Notes: generated by a model from the letters alone, not told the origin. A stretch of 12,946 nucleotides of DNA from Treponema sp. (GCA_031274565.1 JAISPY010000292.1:1-12946); one strand, 5' to 3'; positions 1 through 7,207 are shown, counted from the first letter of the stretch. A program made the numbers and translations.

Positions 1-95
1 GACATACGATATGATACAACAACACTGAAACATTATGTGATTTATGTATAAATTCACTCATCCTTCTAGTCTAGCATGTTTTGATATAAATTTAA

Positions 96-124
96 CCGCC
101 CTAAAGGGCGGGGAATTAATCCCC
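96..124 (+). repeat. GC-rich hairpin, possible IS200/IS605-type element end
   Basis: CCGCCC (96-101) and GGGCGG (106-111) form a perfect 6-bp stem with a TAAA loop. The following GGGGA (110-114) can instead pair with TCCCC (120-124) around an ATTAA loop, so the two stems are mutually exclusive. A CCGCCC-loop-GGGCGG hairpin in an AT-rich background is the form often seen near the right end of IS200/IS605 elements, downstream of tnpB. No tnpB or tnpA is visible in the window, so any such gene would lie before position 1. There is no T-run, so it is not an ordinary terminator. Confidence 0.4.
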
Positions 125-151
125 AAGAGATTAAAATACATCATTATAACA

Positions 152-180
152 ATGCCAAAAAATTGGCTTAAAGCTGGCAT
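152..180. repeat. short inverted repeat ATGCCA/TGGCAT
   Basis: ATGCCA (152-157) is exactly inverted as TGGCAT (175-180). An inner stem, GCCAA (154-158) with TTGGC (163-167), competes with it. It is the second hairpin cluster in the AT-rich stretch. No function can be assigned; it may be part of a mobile-element end or a chance structure. Confidence 0.35.
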
Positions 181-257
181 GTTTCTAATATATCGTATTT
201 TTTATATTAATGCAATAATGTTCATATATTTTATTATGTATGATTTTTTATACATTA

Positions 258-353
258 TTATTTCCAAATAGCAATTGTGCCTACCGTTCCGATATTCGCC
301 CAGGGGAAAACGCCCATACCCAACCCCAGCGCTCCCAGAGGTGCATAGAGCAT
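258..353 (-). CDS. 31-codon hydrophobic open frame directly after the permease
   Basis: An ATG at 353-351 opens 31 codons ending in TAA at 260-258. It lies three bases after the permease stop and in the same frame, so one TAA separates it from the 1061-residue permease. The peptide is hydrophobic and rich in Gly and Leu, with a Phe-Pro-Trp-Ala segment and a final Ile-Trp-Lys, and would be one short membrane helix. Base composition is GC-rich like the neighbouring genes and drops sharply where the frame ends. No Shine-Dalgarno sequence precedes the ATG; translation could be coupled to the permease. It could be a true small membrane protein, the remnant of a larger membrane gene cut at the AT-rich junction, or noncoding. 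I do not recognise the family. Confidence 0.3.
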   Translation of the reverse strand: MLYAPLGALGLGMGVFPWANIGTVGTIAIWK

Positions 354-356
354 AAT

Positions 357-3300
357 TTAATCGAGGGCTTTCATGGACGCGGCCATGTGGATGCGTCTGA
401 GTTTTCGCAGCATCACGAGGTCCACCATCCCGGAAAAGACCAGGGTCAACAGCGCGGAAAGGACAAAACTTGAGGGAGCAATGCGCCTGCCGAACATGAG
501 ATCCGCGTTTTCCGCAACCCTAATGATGAAGCGGTGGAGGGGAATACCCAGCGCCAGTCCCACGCCCGCGCCGATGATACTGAGTACGCTTATCTCCCTG
601 AAGATATACGCCGCGGCTTCGGATTGCCGGAAGCCCAGCACCCGGAGGGTGGCAATCTCCCGGGTCCGCTCGGTAATGTTGATGTTGGTAAGGTTGTAGA
701 TTACGATCATGGCAAGACCACCGGCCGCGAAGATGAGCACCAGTACCACAAAGCCGATGCTGGTAAGGAGCGCGGTGTAGGAGCTCTGGAGTACCGAGGT
801 AAACTCCGCGGCGTTTACCCCTTCCAGGGAGAGCAGCTCTGCCATGAGCGCGTCCTCGGAGGCGGCGGGGCCGGTATGGGCTAACAGGGTCTGGTACGCG
901 GGGGGGGCATCGAATCCACGGGTATAGGCCAGAGGACCCAGGTACACGGTGGCGCCCACGTAGTTCTCGGTAATGGCCGACAGGGGGAAAGAAGCCTGCC
1001 GGCCTGCGGCATTTTCCAGCGCCACCAGGTCCCCTGGTTTAAGGCCCTGGGTTTCCGCGAGTTTTTCGGTGATCACCACCGAGGTAGCGGTAAAGGGAAG
1101 CCCCTGCTGGGTCTTCCGGTCCCGGAGGCGGATGAAATCCCCGTTCCCCAGGGCAGCCGGATCTTGGGGAACCAGCAGGGTTACGCTCACCCCGCTCGTA
1201 CCGGACCGGGGGGAAAGTACGCCGGATTCACGGTGGACCGGGAGCCAGCCGCTCAGGAACTTGTTCAAGGAAGTGCGCGGAAGGGTAGCTTCCCCCAGGG
1301 TAATCTGTACATCGTAGCGGAGGATTTCCTTGAACTGGGTCCGGGCAATATCGATCATGGAATCCCGCAGCCCCAAGCCCGCGACCATGAGGGCGGTACA
1401 GCCCGCGATGCCGGTAACGGTCATACAGAAATGCTTCTTCTGCCGCAGGAGGTTCCGAGCGGTAACCTTATGGGTAAAGCGCATCCGGGTCCAGAGCCAG
1501 GGCAGGTATTCCAGGAAGATCCGTTTCCCGGCTTTGGGGGGCCGGGGCAGCATGAGGAACGCGGGCTTTTCCCAAAGGGTGTGGTAGGCCGCATACACCG
1601 TGGCGCCCAGGGTACTGCTCAGGACCAGGCCGCAGGCGATAAGTCCAAAGGGCCAGTTAAATTCGGTTACTAAGGGAGGCAGGTGATACATGGTGGCAAA
1701 GGCCCGGTAGATGATGATGGGCAGCCCCTGGAAGCCCGATACCATCCCCGCCGCGCAGCCCAACACCCCGGTTAAACCGCAGTAGACCAGGTACTTGGAC
1801 AGGATGACCCGTTTCCTATAGCCCAGGGCTTTTAAGGTGCCGATGGAGATCCGATCTTCTTCGACCATGCGGGTCATGGTGGTTAGGGCGACGAGCACCG
1901 CGATGAGGAGAAAAAACAGGGGAAACACCGTAGCCACATCGGCGATTTTTTCCGCGTTGATCTGATAGTTGACGCACCCCACATTGGCGGTCCGGTCCAG
2001 CACATACCAGCGGGGTTCGGGGATGGTAAGTTCCTCCACTTGCCGCCGGGCCGCGTCCAGTTCCGCAGCGCCGGCTTGCAGTTTCTGGAAGGCTGCTTGG
2101 TATGCCGCGGTATACGCGGCTTCCCCGGCTGCAAGCTCTTTCCGGGCCGCGTCCAGGTCGGCCCACGCCGTGGCAGCGGCAACGGCTCCCGCGGCAAGCG
2201 CTGCTTCGGCTTGGGAGAATTCCTGTTCAGCCTGTTGCTTACCTGCCGCGAGCTGCGCCCGGGCCGTGATGATTTGCCTTTCTTCTTGGACAACCTGAAC
2301 CTGGCCTGCTTCAAAAGCCGCTCGGCCCGCATCGTATTCCGCCACTCCCCGGCGGGCCTTGGGGAAGATCATTCTGAAAAAGGAGGCCCGGGTTTTCTCC
2401 ACCTCCGCCTGAGCCGCGTCAAGTTCGGCCTTGCTCACCGCGAGGGTCTGCTTTGCCCGGGCCAATTCCGCTTCTCCCTGGCTCAGCAGCCGCTCGGCGT
2501 CCTGCAATTCCCGGAAAGTCCGCTCCTGTTCCGCTGCCAAAGCCGCCCTGCCCTGGGAGAGACGGGTTTCAGATGCGGCGAGTTCCGCTTCCCCCTGGGC
2601 GAGCTCTGCGGCTCCCTGGTCCAGTTTTTTGCGGGCCGCGGCAAATTCCGCTTCCGCGGTACGGCGTGCCTGCTCGTATTCTGCCTCGGCCTGGCTGAGC
2701 TGTACTGCTGCCTGGATTTTCGCTTCCCCCAGGATGACTTCCCGGCGCATCGCGGAACGTTCCGTGCCGAGGGCTTCGACCGCGGCCTTGGCCGCGTCCA
2801 CCTGGCGCTGGTAGGGATCGGTAAAGGCCCTGAGGGGCTTGGCCTGGGTAAGGGTGAGATAGCAATCGGTGTACGCGGGGAGCGCGTACGCGGTTTCCGG
2901 GACATACATGACCATACCAAGCCTGCCCTCGCCGATGCTGCAGGGTTCCCGTTCAGTAGAAATATACAGGGGGCTTTTGACGATGCCCGTAACCGTAAAG
3001 GCCGTGCGGGTGTATACCGCATCGAGACCGCTGAAGGTCTCGTAATCGAAATACGCATCCGAGATGGAAAGGGTGGTTCCGATGGGGATAGCCGCCAGGT
3101 AGCCCCCTGGCTCTTGGACTAGACATTCCCCGTCCTTTTCAGGCATCCGACCTGAGAGCAGTTCCAGGCGGTTTACCCGTTCCCCCTGGGTTTCTAGGGG
3201 CAACCCATAGATCCGGGTAATCAGGGCCTCATCCCGGGAGGTTTTGACGAGGGCGTCCATGGTATAGACCCCTTGGGCCAGGGCGACCCCATCCAACCGG

Positions 3301-3542
3301 GCAAGGGCATCCCGGTCCGCGGCGCTGATACCCGTGGTGGCTCTGATCCAGAGATCCATCATATTAGTCTGGTCAAAGTAGCGATCCACCGAAGCCTTCA
3401 TGTCCGGGGTGGTGGCGAGCAGCCCGGAGAGAAAGCCTACCCCCAAGGCCACGATGGCAAAGATCGCCAGGAAACGGCCGAAACTCCCCCGGATTTCCCG
3501 GATAATGATCTTCCGGAAGGTTTTGCCGAAACAACCCATCAT
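357..3542 (-). CDS. ABC transporter permease, FtsX/MacB-like, with long periplasmic coiled coil
   Basis: This is the membrane subunit of a MacB/LolCDE/FtsX-type (type VII) ABC system that works with the adjacent ATPase. Numbering is from the ATG at 3542. TM1 is ~24-43 and is followed by a large extracytoplasmic domain. Within that domain, residues ~250-505 are an Ala/Glu/Gln-rich heptad repeat broken near 388-398 by an aromatic/basic turn, giving an antiparallel coiled-coil hairpin. The first FtsX domain has TMs ~537-560, 585-607 and 631-652. A second follows with TM ~704-725, a smaller periplasmic domain, and TMs ~925-950, 982-1000 and 1022-1042. A longer frame begins at 3611, but it would overlap the ATPase gene by 47 bases. 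The ATG pair at 3542/3539 follows the ATPase stop by 22 bases, has an AGGA upstream, and starts just before the basic pre-TM1 segment. Substrate unknown; lipid, lipoprotein or peptide export or mechanotransmission are the family's usual roles. Confidence 0.88.
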   Translation of the reverse strand: MMGCFGKTFRKIIIREIRGSFGRFLAIFAIVALGVGFLSGLLATTPDMKASVDRYFDQTNMMDLWIRATTGISAADRDALARLDGVALAQGVYTMDALVKTSRDEALITRIYGLPLETQGERVNRLELLSGRMPEKDGECLVQEPGGYLAAIPIGTTLSISDAYFDYETFSGLDAVYTRTAFTVTGIVKSPLYISTEREPCSIGEGRLGMVMYVPETAYALPAYTDCYLTLTQAKPLRAFTDPYQRQVDAAKAAVEALGTERSAMRREVILGEAKIQAAVQLSQAEAEYEQARRTAEAEFAAARKKLDQGAAELAQGEAELAASETRLSQGRAALAAEQERTFRELQDAERLLSQGEAELARAKQTLAVSKAELDAAQAEVEKTRASFFRMIFPKARRGVAEYDAGRAAFEAGQVQVVQEERQIITARAQLAAGKQQAEQEFSQAEAALAAGAVAAATAWADLDAARKELAAGEAAYTAAYQAAFQKLQAGAAELDAARRQVEELTIPEPRWYVLDRTANVGCVNYQINAEKIADVATVFPLFFLLIAVLVALTTMTRMVEEDRISIGTLKALGYRKRVILSKYLVYCGLTGVLGCAAGMVSGFQGLPIIIYRAFATMYHLPPLVTEFNWPFGLIACGLVLSSTLGATVYAAYHTLWEKPAFLMLPRPPKAGKRIFLEYLPWLWTRMRFTHKVTARNLLRQKKHFCMTVTGIAGCTALMVAGLGLRDSMIDIARTQFKEILRYDVQITLGEATLPRTSLNKFLSGWLPVHRESGVLSPRSGTSGVSVTLLVPQDPAALGNGDFIRLRDRKTQQGLPFTATSVVITEKLAETQGLKPGDLVALENAAGRQASFPLSAITENYVGATVYLGPLAYTRGFDAPPAYQTLLAHTGPAASEDALMAELLSLEGVNAAEFTSVLQSSYTALLTSIGFVVLVLIFAAGGLAMIVIYNLTNINITERTREIATLRVLGFRQSEAAAYIFREISVLSIIGAGVGLALGIPLHRFIIRVAENADLMFGRRIAPSSFVLSALLTLVFSGMVDLVMLRKLRRIHMAASMKALD

Positions 3543-3564
3543 CTGGAACGCGCATCCTGAGCCG

Positions 3565-4266
3565 TTACCATTCGATGCGCTCCACCGGCAGGGGGGCTTC
3601 AGGCCGCTCAACCCGCAGGATCCGGCCGTTTTTAAGGTGTAGGACCCGGTCGGCCATAGCCGCGATTGCCTGATTGTGGGTGATCAGGATGACGGTCTTG
3701 CCGGTGTTCCGGCAACTTTCTTGGAGGAGCTGCAGGATCTGCTTACCCGTATGATAATCCAGCGCGCCAGTGGGTTCGTCACAGAGGAGGATTTTGGGGT
3801 TTTTTGCCAACGCCCGGGCAATGGCAACCCGCTGCTGTTCTCCCCCGGAAAGCTGGGCGGGAAAGTTCTGCATCCGCTGGCTCAGTCCCACCGCGGCCAG
3901 GATCTCCTGGGGCTTATAGGGATCCCGGCATATTTCCGAGGCGAGTTCCACATTTTCCAGGGCGGTCAGGTTCTGGATGAGGTTGTAGAACTGAAACACG
4001 AAGCCCACGTCGTAGCGGCGGTAATCGGTCAACTGCCTATCGTTCATGCCGTTGATGAACCGCCCATCCAGGATAATAGTCCCCTGGTCGCAGGAGTCCA
4101 TGCCTCCAAGCATATTGAGGAGGGTCGTCTTCCCCGCGCCGCTGGGGCCGACGATCACACAGAATTCGCTTTTTTCGATGGTGAAACTCATATTATCCGC
4201 AGCCGCGATGGCATGTTCACCCAGATGATAGTATTTGCATACGTTTTGAAATTCGATGTACCCCAT
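3565..4266 (-). CDS. ABC transporter ATP-binding protein, LolD/MacB-type
   Basis: This 233-residue cytoplasmic ATPase powers the permease encoded 22 bases downstream. All motifs are intact: Walker A GPSGAGKT (40-47), Q-loop Gln92, signature LSGGEQQ (139-145), Walker B ILLCDEP (159-165, catalytic Glu164), D-loop GALD (167-170) and H-loop His197. Length and the GGEQQRVAIARAL stretch match the LolD/MacB/FtsE group. It is the first gene of a minus-strand operon; its start codon lies 87 bases from the divergent DUF4105 gene. The ATG at 4266 is preceded only by a weak AGGTAAAG-type ribosome site. Beyond membership of this ABC group, nothing in the sequence shows the cargo. Confidence 0.93.
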   Translation of the reverse strand: MGYIEFQNVCKYYHLGEHAIAAADNMSFTIEKSEFCVIVGPSGAGKTTLLNMLGGMDSCDQGTIILDGRFINGMNDRQLTDYRRYDVGFVFQFYNLIQNLTALENVELASEICRDPYKPQEILAAVGLSQRMQNFPAQLSGGEQQRVAIARALAKNPKILLCDEPTGALDYHTGKQILQLLQESCRNTGKTVILITHNQAIAAMADRVLHLKNGRILRVERPEAPLPVERIEW

Positions 4267-4353
4267 GATGTCCGTCTTTACCTAGTAGCATGAAAATGGT
4301 TTAAGCTGTACTATATTAGCATACTTAATTTTAAGTGCCTAGAGGAGGGTTCT
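4267..4353. promoter_or_regulatory. divergent promoter region with ACTTAA/TTAAGT palindrome
   Basis: This 87-base AT-rich gap separates the divergently transcribed ABC operon and DUF4105 gene and must hold both promoters. ACTTAA (4323-4328) and TTAAGT (4331-4336) form a perfect inverted repeat around TT. It lies just upstream of the DUF4105 ribosome site, where a repressor could act on either direction. Several -10-like AT segments occur, for example TAATAT on the minus strand, but none has a convincing -35 at the right spacing, so exact promoters are not called. Confidence 0.4.
4342..4349 (+). promoter_or_regulatory. strong Shine-Dalgarno fixing a GTG start
   Basis: GAGGAGGG at 4342-4349 lies four bases before GTG at 4354. 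It is the best ribosome binding site in the window and decides the GTG start of the DUF4105 gene; the first in-frame ATG is much further downstream, beyond the signal peptide. Confidence 0.75.
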
Positions 4354-5661
4354 GTGCCTGATGATTCCCTGATTACTACCCGCCGGTTTAAAATCCGCTG
4401 GCTGCTAGGGCTTGGGTGGCTCCTCTTCGTATGCGGGCAGGGTTTGAGCGCACAACAGGGGGGGGAACCGAGCCGGGGAGACTACCTGACCCTGAAGATC
4501 GCGGTGATGGGTCCGGGGGATGAATTGTATTTTTGGTGGGGCCATATCGGGCTTATCATTGAAGATACCGCCACAGGAAGGGCCCGGTTCTATGATTATG
4601 GGCTGTTTGATTTCAAACAGAACCATTTTTTTGTCAATTTTGCCTTTGGCCGGCTCCTCTATAGTTGCGGCGCTTCCCCAGCAGATGCCAATATCAGGGC
4701 CTATATCAAAAACAATCGGGATGTGGTGATCTATACCCTGGATCTGCCCCCGGCAAAGCGGGAGGAAATCCGGCGTTTTGCGGAAAATAACATCCGTCCG
4801 GAAAACCGGGACTATTATTACCATCATTTCCGGGATAACTGCGCCACCCGGATCCGGGACATCCTGGACCTTGCCACGGACGGGCAATTTAAGGAACGGT
4901 TCGGCGCGGCTCCAGGCCGGTATACCCTGCGGCAGCATATCCGCCGGTACACCTGGTTTTCCCCGTTTTTTGACTGGCTTCTTAATTTCCTCATGGGGCA
5001 GGATATCGATACCCCCCTCACGGTCTGGGAAGAACTGTTTTTGCCGGGGGAGATCGGGAGCCGGATCAAGGATTTCCCGTATCGGGATGCGGCGGGGATC
5101 GAACGGCCCCTGGTTGCTTCGGTGGAGGTGCGGAACCGGGCAGTAGGGCGCCCCGAGGTTTTGGCGGCTCCCCCCCGACAGTGGATCCGGGAGCTCGTGG
5201 TAGGGCTAATTATAGCCGGTCTCGTGGCCGCGCCCCAGGCCCTGCGGGAACGGCGGCCCGCTCTTGCCAGGGCCTTGCGGGGGGTGAGTCAGAGCCTCCT
5301 GGGGCTGTTCTTCGGGATTGCCGGTTCCATCCTCTGCTTTATGACGTTTTTCACGAACCATGATTATACCTACCATAACAGCAACATCCTCTATATCAAT
5401 CCACTGATCCTCGGGGCTATCCCCCTGGGGCTTATCCTGGCCTTTGGGAAGGAGCCCAAGAAACGCTTTCGCGCGGAGCAGCTCTTACAGGCCTTGTGGA
5501 CCTATGTGCTCTTAGGAGGCATCCTTTCCCTGGTGATCAAGTGGTTCCCCGGATTTTACCAGCAGAATCAGGTAAGCCAAGCCCTGGTCATCCCCTTTGC
5601 CGGGGTCTTGAGTTTTGTCCCCCACTGGATCCTGCGGATATCCAGGAGGATACGCGCATAA
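4354..5661 (+). CDS. DUF4105 (Lnb-type) periplasmic domain membrane protein
   Basis: A 435-residue protein with a GTG start. Residues 1-33 form a signal peptide or anchor, with a basic N-terminus, a Leu/Gly/Trp-rich core and a likely Ala-X-Ala-type end near LSAQQ. Residues ~45-245 match the DUF4105 domain. The WWGHIGLI segment carries His64 and the RDNCATRIRD segment carries Cys163, the conserved pair expected of this NlpC/P60-like cysteine fold. Five membrane helices follow (~279-297, 312-333, 346-364, 380-396, 408-426). Members of this family from Bacteroidota have been reported as lipoprotein N-acyltransferases (Lnb), so envelope lipoprotein acylation is a reasonable inference, though other transfer or hydrolase roles are possible. 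It diverges from the ABC operon and is followed, after 115 bases, by a receiver-domain gene. I am confident of the family and less so of the reaction. Confidence 0.82.
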   Translation: MPDDSLITTRRFKIRWLLGLGWLLFVCGQGLSAQQGGEPSRGDYLTLKIAVMGPGDELYFWWGHIGLIIEDTATGRARFYDYGLFDFKQNHFFVNFAFGRLLYSCGASPADANIRAYIKNNRDVVIYTLDLPPAKREEIRRFAENNIRPENRDYYYHHFRDNCATRIRDILDLATDGQFKERFGAAPGRYTLRQHIRRYTWFSPFFDWLLNFLMGQDIDTPLTVWEELFLPGEIGSRIKDFPYRDAAGIERPLVASVEVRNRAVGRPEVLAAPPRQWIRELVVGLIIAGLVAAPQALRERRPALARALRGVSQSLLGLFFGIAGSILCFMTFFTNHDYTYHNSNILYINPLILGAIPLGLILAFGKEPKKRFRAEQLLQALWTYVLLGGILSLVIKWFPGFYQQNQVSQALVIPFAGVLSFVPHWILRISRRIRA

Positions 5662-5700
5662 CCATTTTTTCATTTTTTTCACAGATAGCGGCCTGGTTTG

Positions 5701-5741
5701 AGCGTGTCCTGCGCCGAATAGCCAAAACCACGCTGATTCGG
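5701..5741 (+). repeat. two interlocked 6-bp inverted repeats upstream of the receiver gene
   Basis: AGCGTG (5701-5706) is inverted as CACGCT (5729-5734), and CCGAAT (5714-5719) as ATTCGG (5736-5741). The arms alternate A-B-A'-B', so the stems are either mutually exclusive or form a pseudoknot. A -10-like TATTAT follows at 5742-5747, but no -35 fits it. They could be operator half-sites over a promoter or a leader RNA structure; chance is also possible at this arm length. Confidence 0.3.
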
Positions 5742-5776
5742 TATTATTTAAGGTAAAGTGGAGGTAGGAGTACATA

Positions 5777-6145
5777 ATGAAAATGATTGTGCATGTGGAT
5801 AACAGCGAATTTTTTAGGAAGCTCATGAAAACCTTTTTTACGGAACAGGGATTTCTGGGGGAAAGTTTTTCTCATGGAGCCGAAGCCTTGAAGGTTATCT
5901 GCCGGGGGGATGCTTCGGTGGTCATTACCGGCATGGCGCTTGCGGATATGGATGGCATCGAGTTTATTAAGCGGATCGACACGTCTTCCTATACCGGGCC
6001 GATTATTGTCCTTACGTCAAATGCCTCAAAAGACGAGCAGCTCGCCCAGGAGGCTTTAGGCGTCAAAGTCCATATCCTTAAATCAGGATCATGGCAGGAA
6101 GAACTCTTGCCCCATCTGTATGCGTGTCTGGACCATGGGGTGTAG
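5777..6145 (+). CDS. stand-alone receiver-domain protein lacking the phospho-acceptor Asp
   Basis: A 122-residue protein that is only a CheY-like receiver domain, with no output domain. The fold markers are present: first beta strand with Asp8, DMDG turn (57-60), Thr80 in the LTS motif and Lys102 in the LKSG motif. The residue that should be phosphorylated, before the MALADMDG segment, is Gly52 (GGC at 5930-5932). The usual acidic pair is also reduced to Asp8-Asn9. By family knowledge it should not accept phosphate at the normal site, so it probably acts as a constitutive binding module or adaptor. Start: GGAGG and AGGAG sequences lie at the normal distance before ATG 5777. It follows the DUF4105 gene by 115 bases and converges with the methyltransferase gene, whose stop is 30 bases away. 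No kinase gene is nearby. Confidence 0.85.
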   Translation: MKMIVHVDNSEFFRKLMKTFFTEQGFLGESFSHGAEALKVICRGDASVVITGMALADMDGIEFIKRIDTSSYTGPIIVLTSNASKDEQLAQEALGVKVHILKSGSWQEELLPHLYACLDHGV

Positions 6146-6175
6146 TATCCAGGGTCTCACGGGGGAGGGGAATTT

Positions 6176-7117
6176 TCACCCGGGCTTAAGCGCCCGCATC
6201 CACGTTAATTCATGCTTGTTGTGATACAGGTGCACCACGGTACTGCCGGGAAGGGCGGCAAAACGCTGGGAAAGTTCGCGTTGTTCCTTGTCCGGTTTCC
6301 CCTGCATTTTTATAGTACAAATGCAGTTCTTGCATAAGCCCGAATCAAGCCACCGCTCGATCCACGGGTACAGTCGGGCGGGATACCCTATCACATCGCA
6401 GCAAAGCCATTCTATCGGTCCCAGATCTTCCGGTTTGAGGGTGAAGGCATCGTGGCGTATCCATTGTACCCCCGGCATGGCCAGGACCCGGTCCGCCAGA
6501 GGCGCCCGATCCACCGCGATAACCCTTGCTCCCAACCGGGCCAATGCCCAGGTCCAGCCTCCGGGACTTGCTCCCGCGTCTAGGCAGCGCTCCCCGGGTC
6601 CCGGCCATTGCCGGAGCCTGACCAGGGCTTCCCAGAGCTTGAGATAGGCCCGGCTGGGGGGACCTGCGGTATCTTCCTCAAAGGTGATGATCCCGCCGGG
6701 AAAAGGGCTTGAACAGGTGGCCGAAGCGATCATGGTATGGCTATCCAAGAGGGTCCAGGCGCCCATAGGGACATCGGGCAAGCGCCAGGGGAACCTGCGC
6801 GGTTTCGCCGTAAGGGAGGGTAATTGGGATTGAATCAAGGCACCCCGCCGGAATTGGGTGAATAACGTGGGCGCCCAATTCCGCTGTATACCCCGCAGGG
6901 TAGTAGCCGCCTCCGCGATGGAGTCGAAGGTAAGCTGAAACGGGGCAAGCCAGCTATTCCGGTTCCAAAACCCAGGACCCTGCCCTATGCCATCAGGATG
7001 CTCCCGGTAATACAAGGGTCCCCAGGATACGGTATCCGGTCCGAGTTCCTGCTGCAGATGATCCGCAAAGCCGGTAACTGCTTCATATACCTGACCGGTA
7101 AGTGGGCGGAGGATCAT
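6176..7117 (-). CDS. RlmM-like SAM-dependent 2'-O-ribose methyltransferase
   Basis: A 313-residue cytoplasmic protein. The C-terminal half is a Rossmann-type FtsJ/RrmJ methyltransferase: SAM-binding motif I LDAGASPGG at 179-187, an acidic end of strand 2 at AVD (201-203), and the complete catalytic tetrad Lys160, Asp241, Lys270, Glu303 of 2'-O-methyltransferases. The PPSRAYLKLWEA segment around Lys160 and the C-terminal NKHELTW around Glu303 resemble RlmM, which methylates C2498 of 23S rRNA in E. coli. The protein is shorter than E. coli RlmM (~366 residues), and its first ~120 residues would be a reduced or diverged THUMP-like region, so the exact target is not certain. ATG 7117 has no clear ribosome site. 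It lies in the same direction as the PilZ gene but 90 bases after it, with its own structure between. Confidence 0.8.
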   Translation of the reverse strand: MILRPLTGQVYEAVTGFADHLQQELGPDTVSWGPLYYREHPDGIGQGPGFWNRNSWLAPFQLTFDSIAEAATTLRGIQRNWAPTLFTQFRRGALIQSQLPSLTAKPRRFPWRLPDVPMGAWTLLDSHTMIASATCSSPFPGGIITFEEDTAGPPSRAYLKLWEALVRLRQWPGPGERCLDAGASPGGWTWALARLGARVIAVDRAPLADRVLAMPGVQWIRHDAFTLKPEDLGPIEWLCCDVIGYPARLYPWIERWLDSGLCKNCICTIKMQGKPDKEQRELSQRFAALPGSTVVHLYHNKHELTWMRALKPG

Positions 7118-7149
7118 GAACCGACCCGGGTTTTATAACAGAAGCATAG

Positions 7150-7199
7150 AAAAAAAACATATCCCCGCATCGGCTGCTCACCGCGCGGTATCTGGCAGC
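7150..7199 (-). terminator. possible weak terminator after the PilZ gene
   Basis: On the minus strand, GCTGC (7199-7195) pairs with GCAGC (7177-7173) around a loop holding the palindrome ACCGCGCGGT (7189-7180). An eight-T run follows at 7157-7150. The stem is short and the T-run lies ~15 bases away, so this is a weak candidate. It could also simply be spacer before the methyltransferase gene. Confidence 0.28.
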
Positions 7200-7207
7200 G
7201 AAGCAGC

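Larger units (their letters stand above)
1..257. other. AT-rich stretch without a convincing gene
   Basis: This stretch is strongly AT-rich, in contrast to the GC-rich genes that follow, and the change is abrupt at about position 265. The only sizeable open frame (75 codons from position 44) has no ribosome binding site and low-complexity Ile/Phe/Tyr-rich content, so I do not call it. It holds several short hairpins: 96-124, 152-180, and an ATGTAT/ATACAT pair at 236-255. The composition break suggests a boundary between acquired or decayed DNA and the conserved gene cluster, but this is inference. Confidence 0.5.

Noticed and set aside
44..271. 75-codon plus-strand frame in the AT-rich start
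   Set aside because: No ribosome site, low-complexity Ile/Phe/Tyr-rich product, and a hairpin in the middle; typical of chance frames in AT-rich DNA.
2040..3122. 360-codon plus-strand frame opposite the permease
   Set aside because: It is antisense to the Ala/Glu-rich coiled-coil region, whose GC-rich codon pattern leaves the opposite strand open; the product has no domain features.
3543..3611. Longer N-terminus for the permease
   Set aside because: Would overlap the ATPase gene by 47 bases and add a polar stretch before TM1; the ATG pair at 3542/3539 has better context.
3676..4293. 205-codon plus-strand frame opposite the ABC ATPase
   Set aside because: Complete overlap with a gene carrying all ATPase motifs; no ribosome site or recognisable domain.
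5496..5756. 86-codon frame across the end of the DUF4105 gene
   Set aside because: Mostly out-of-frame DUF4105 coding sequence with no start signals; its tail only reads through the intergenic inverted repeats.
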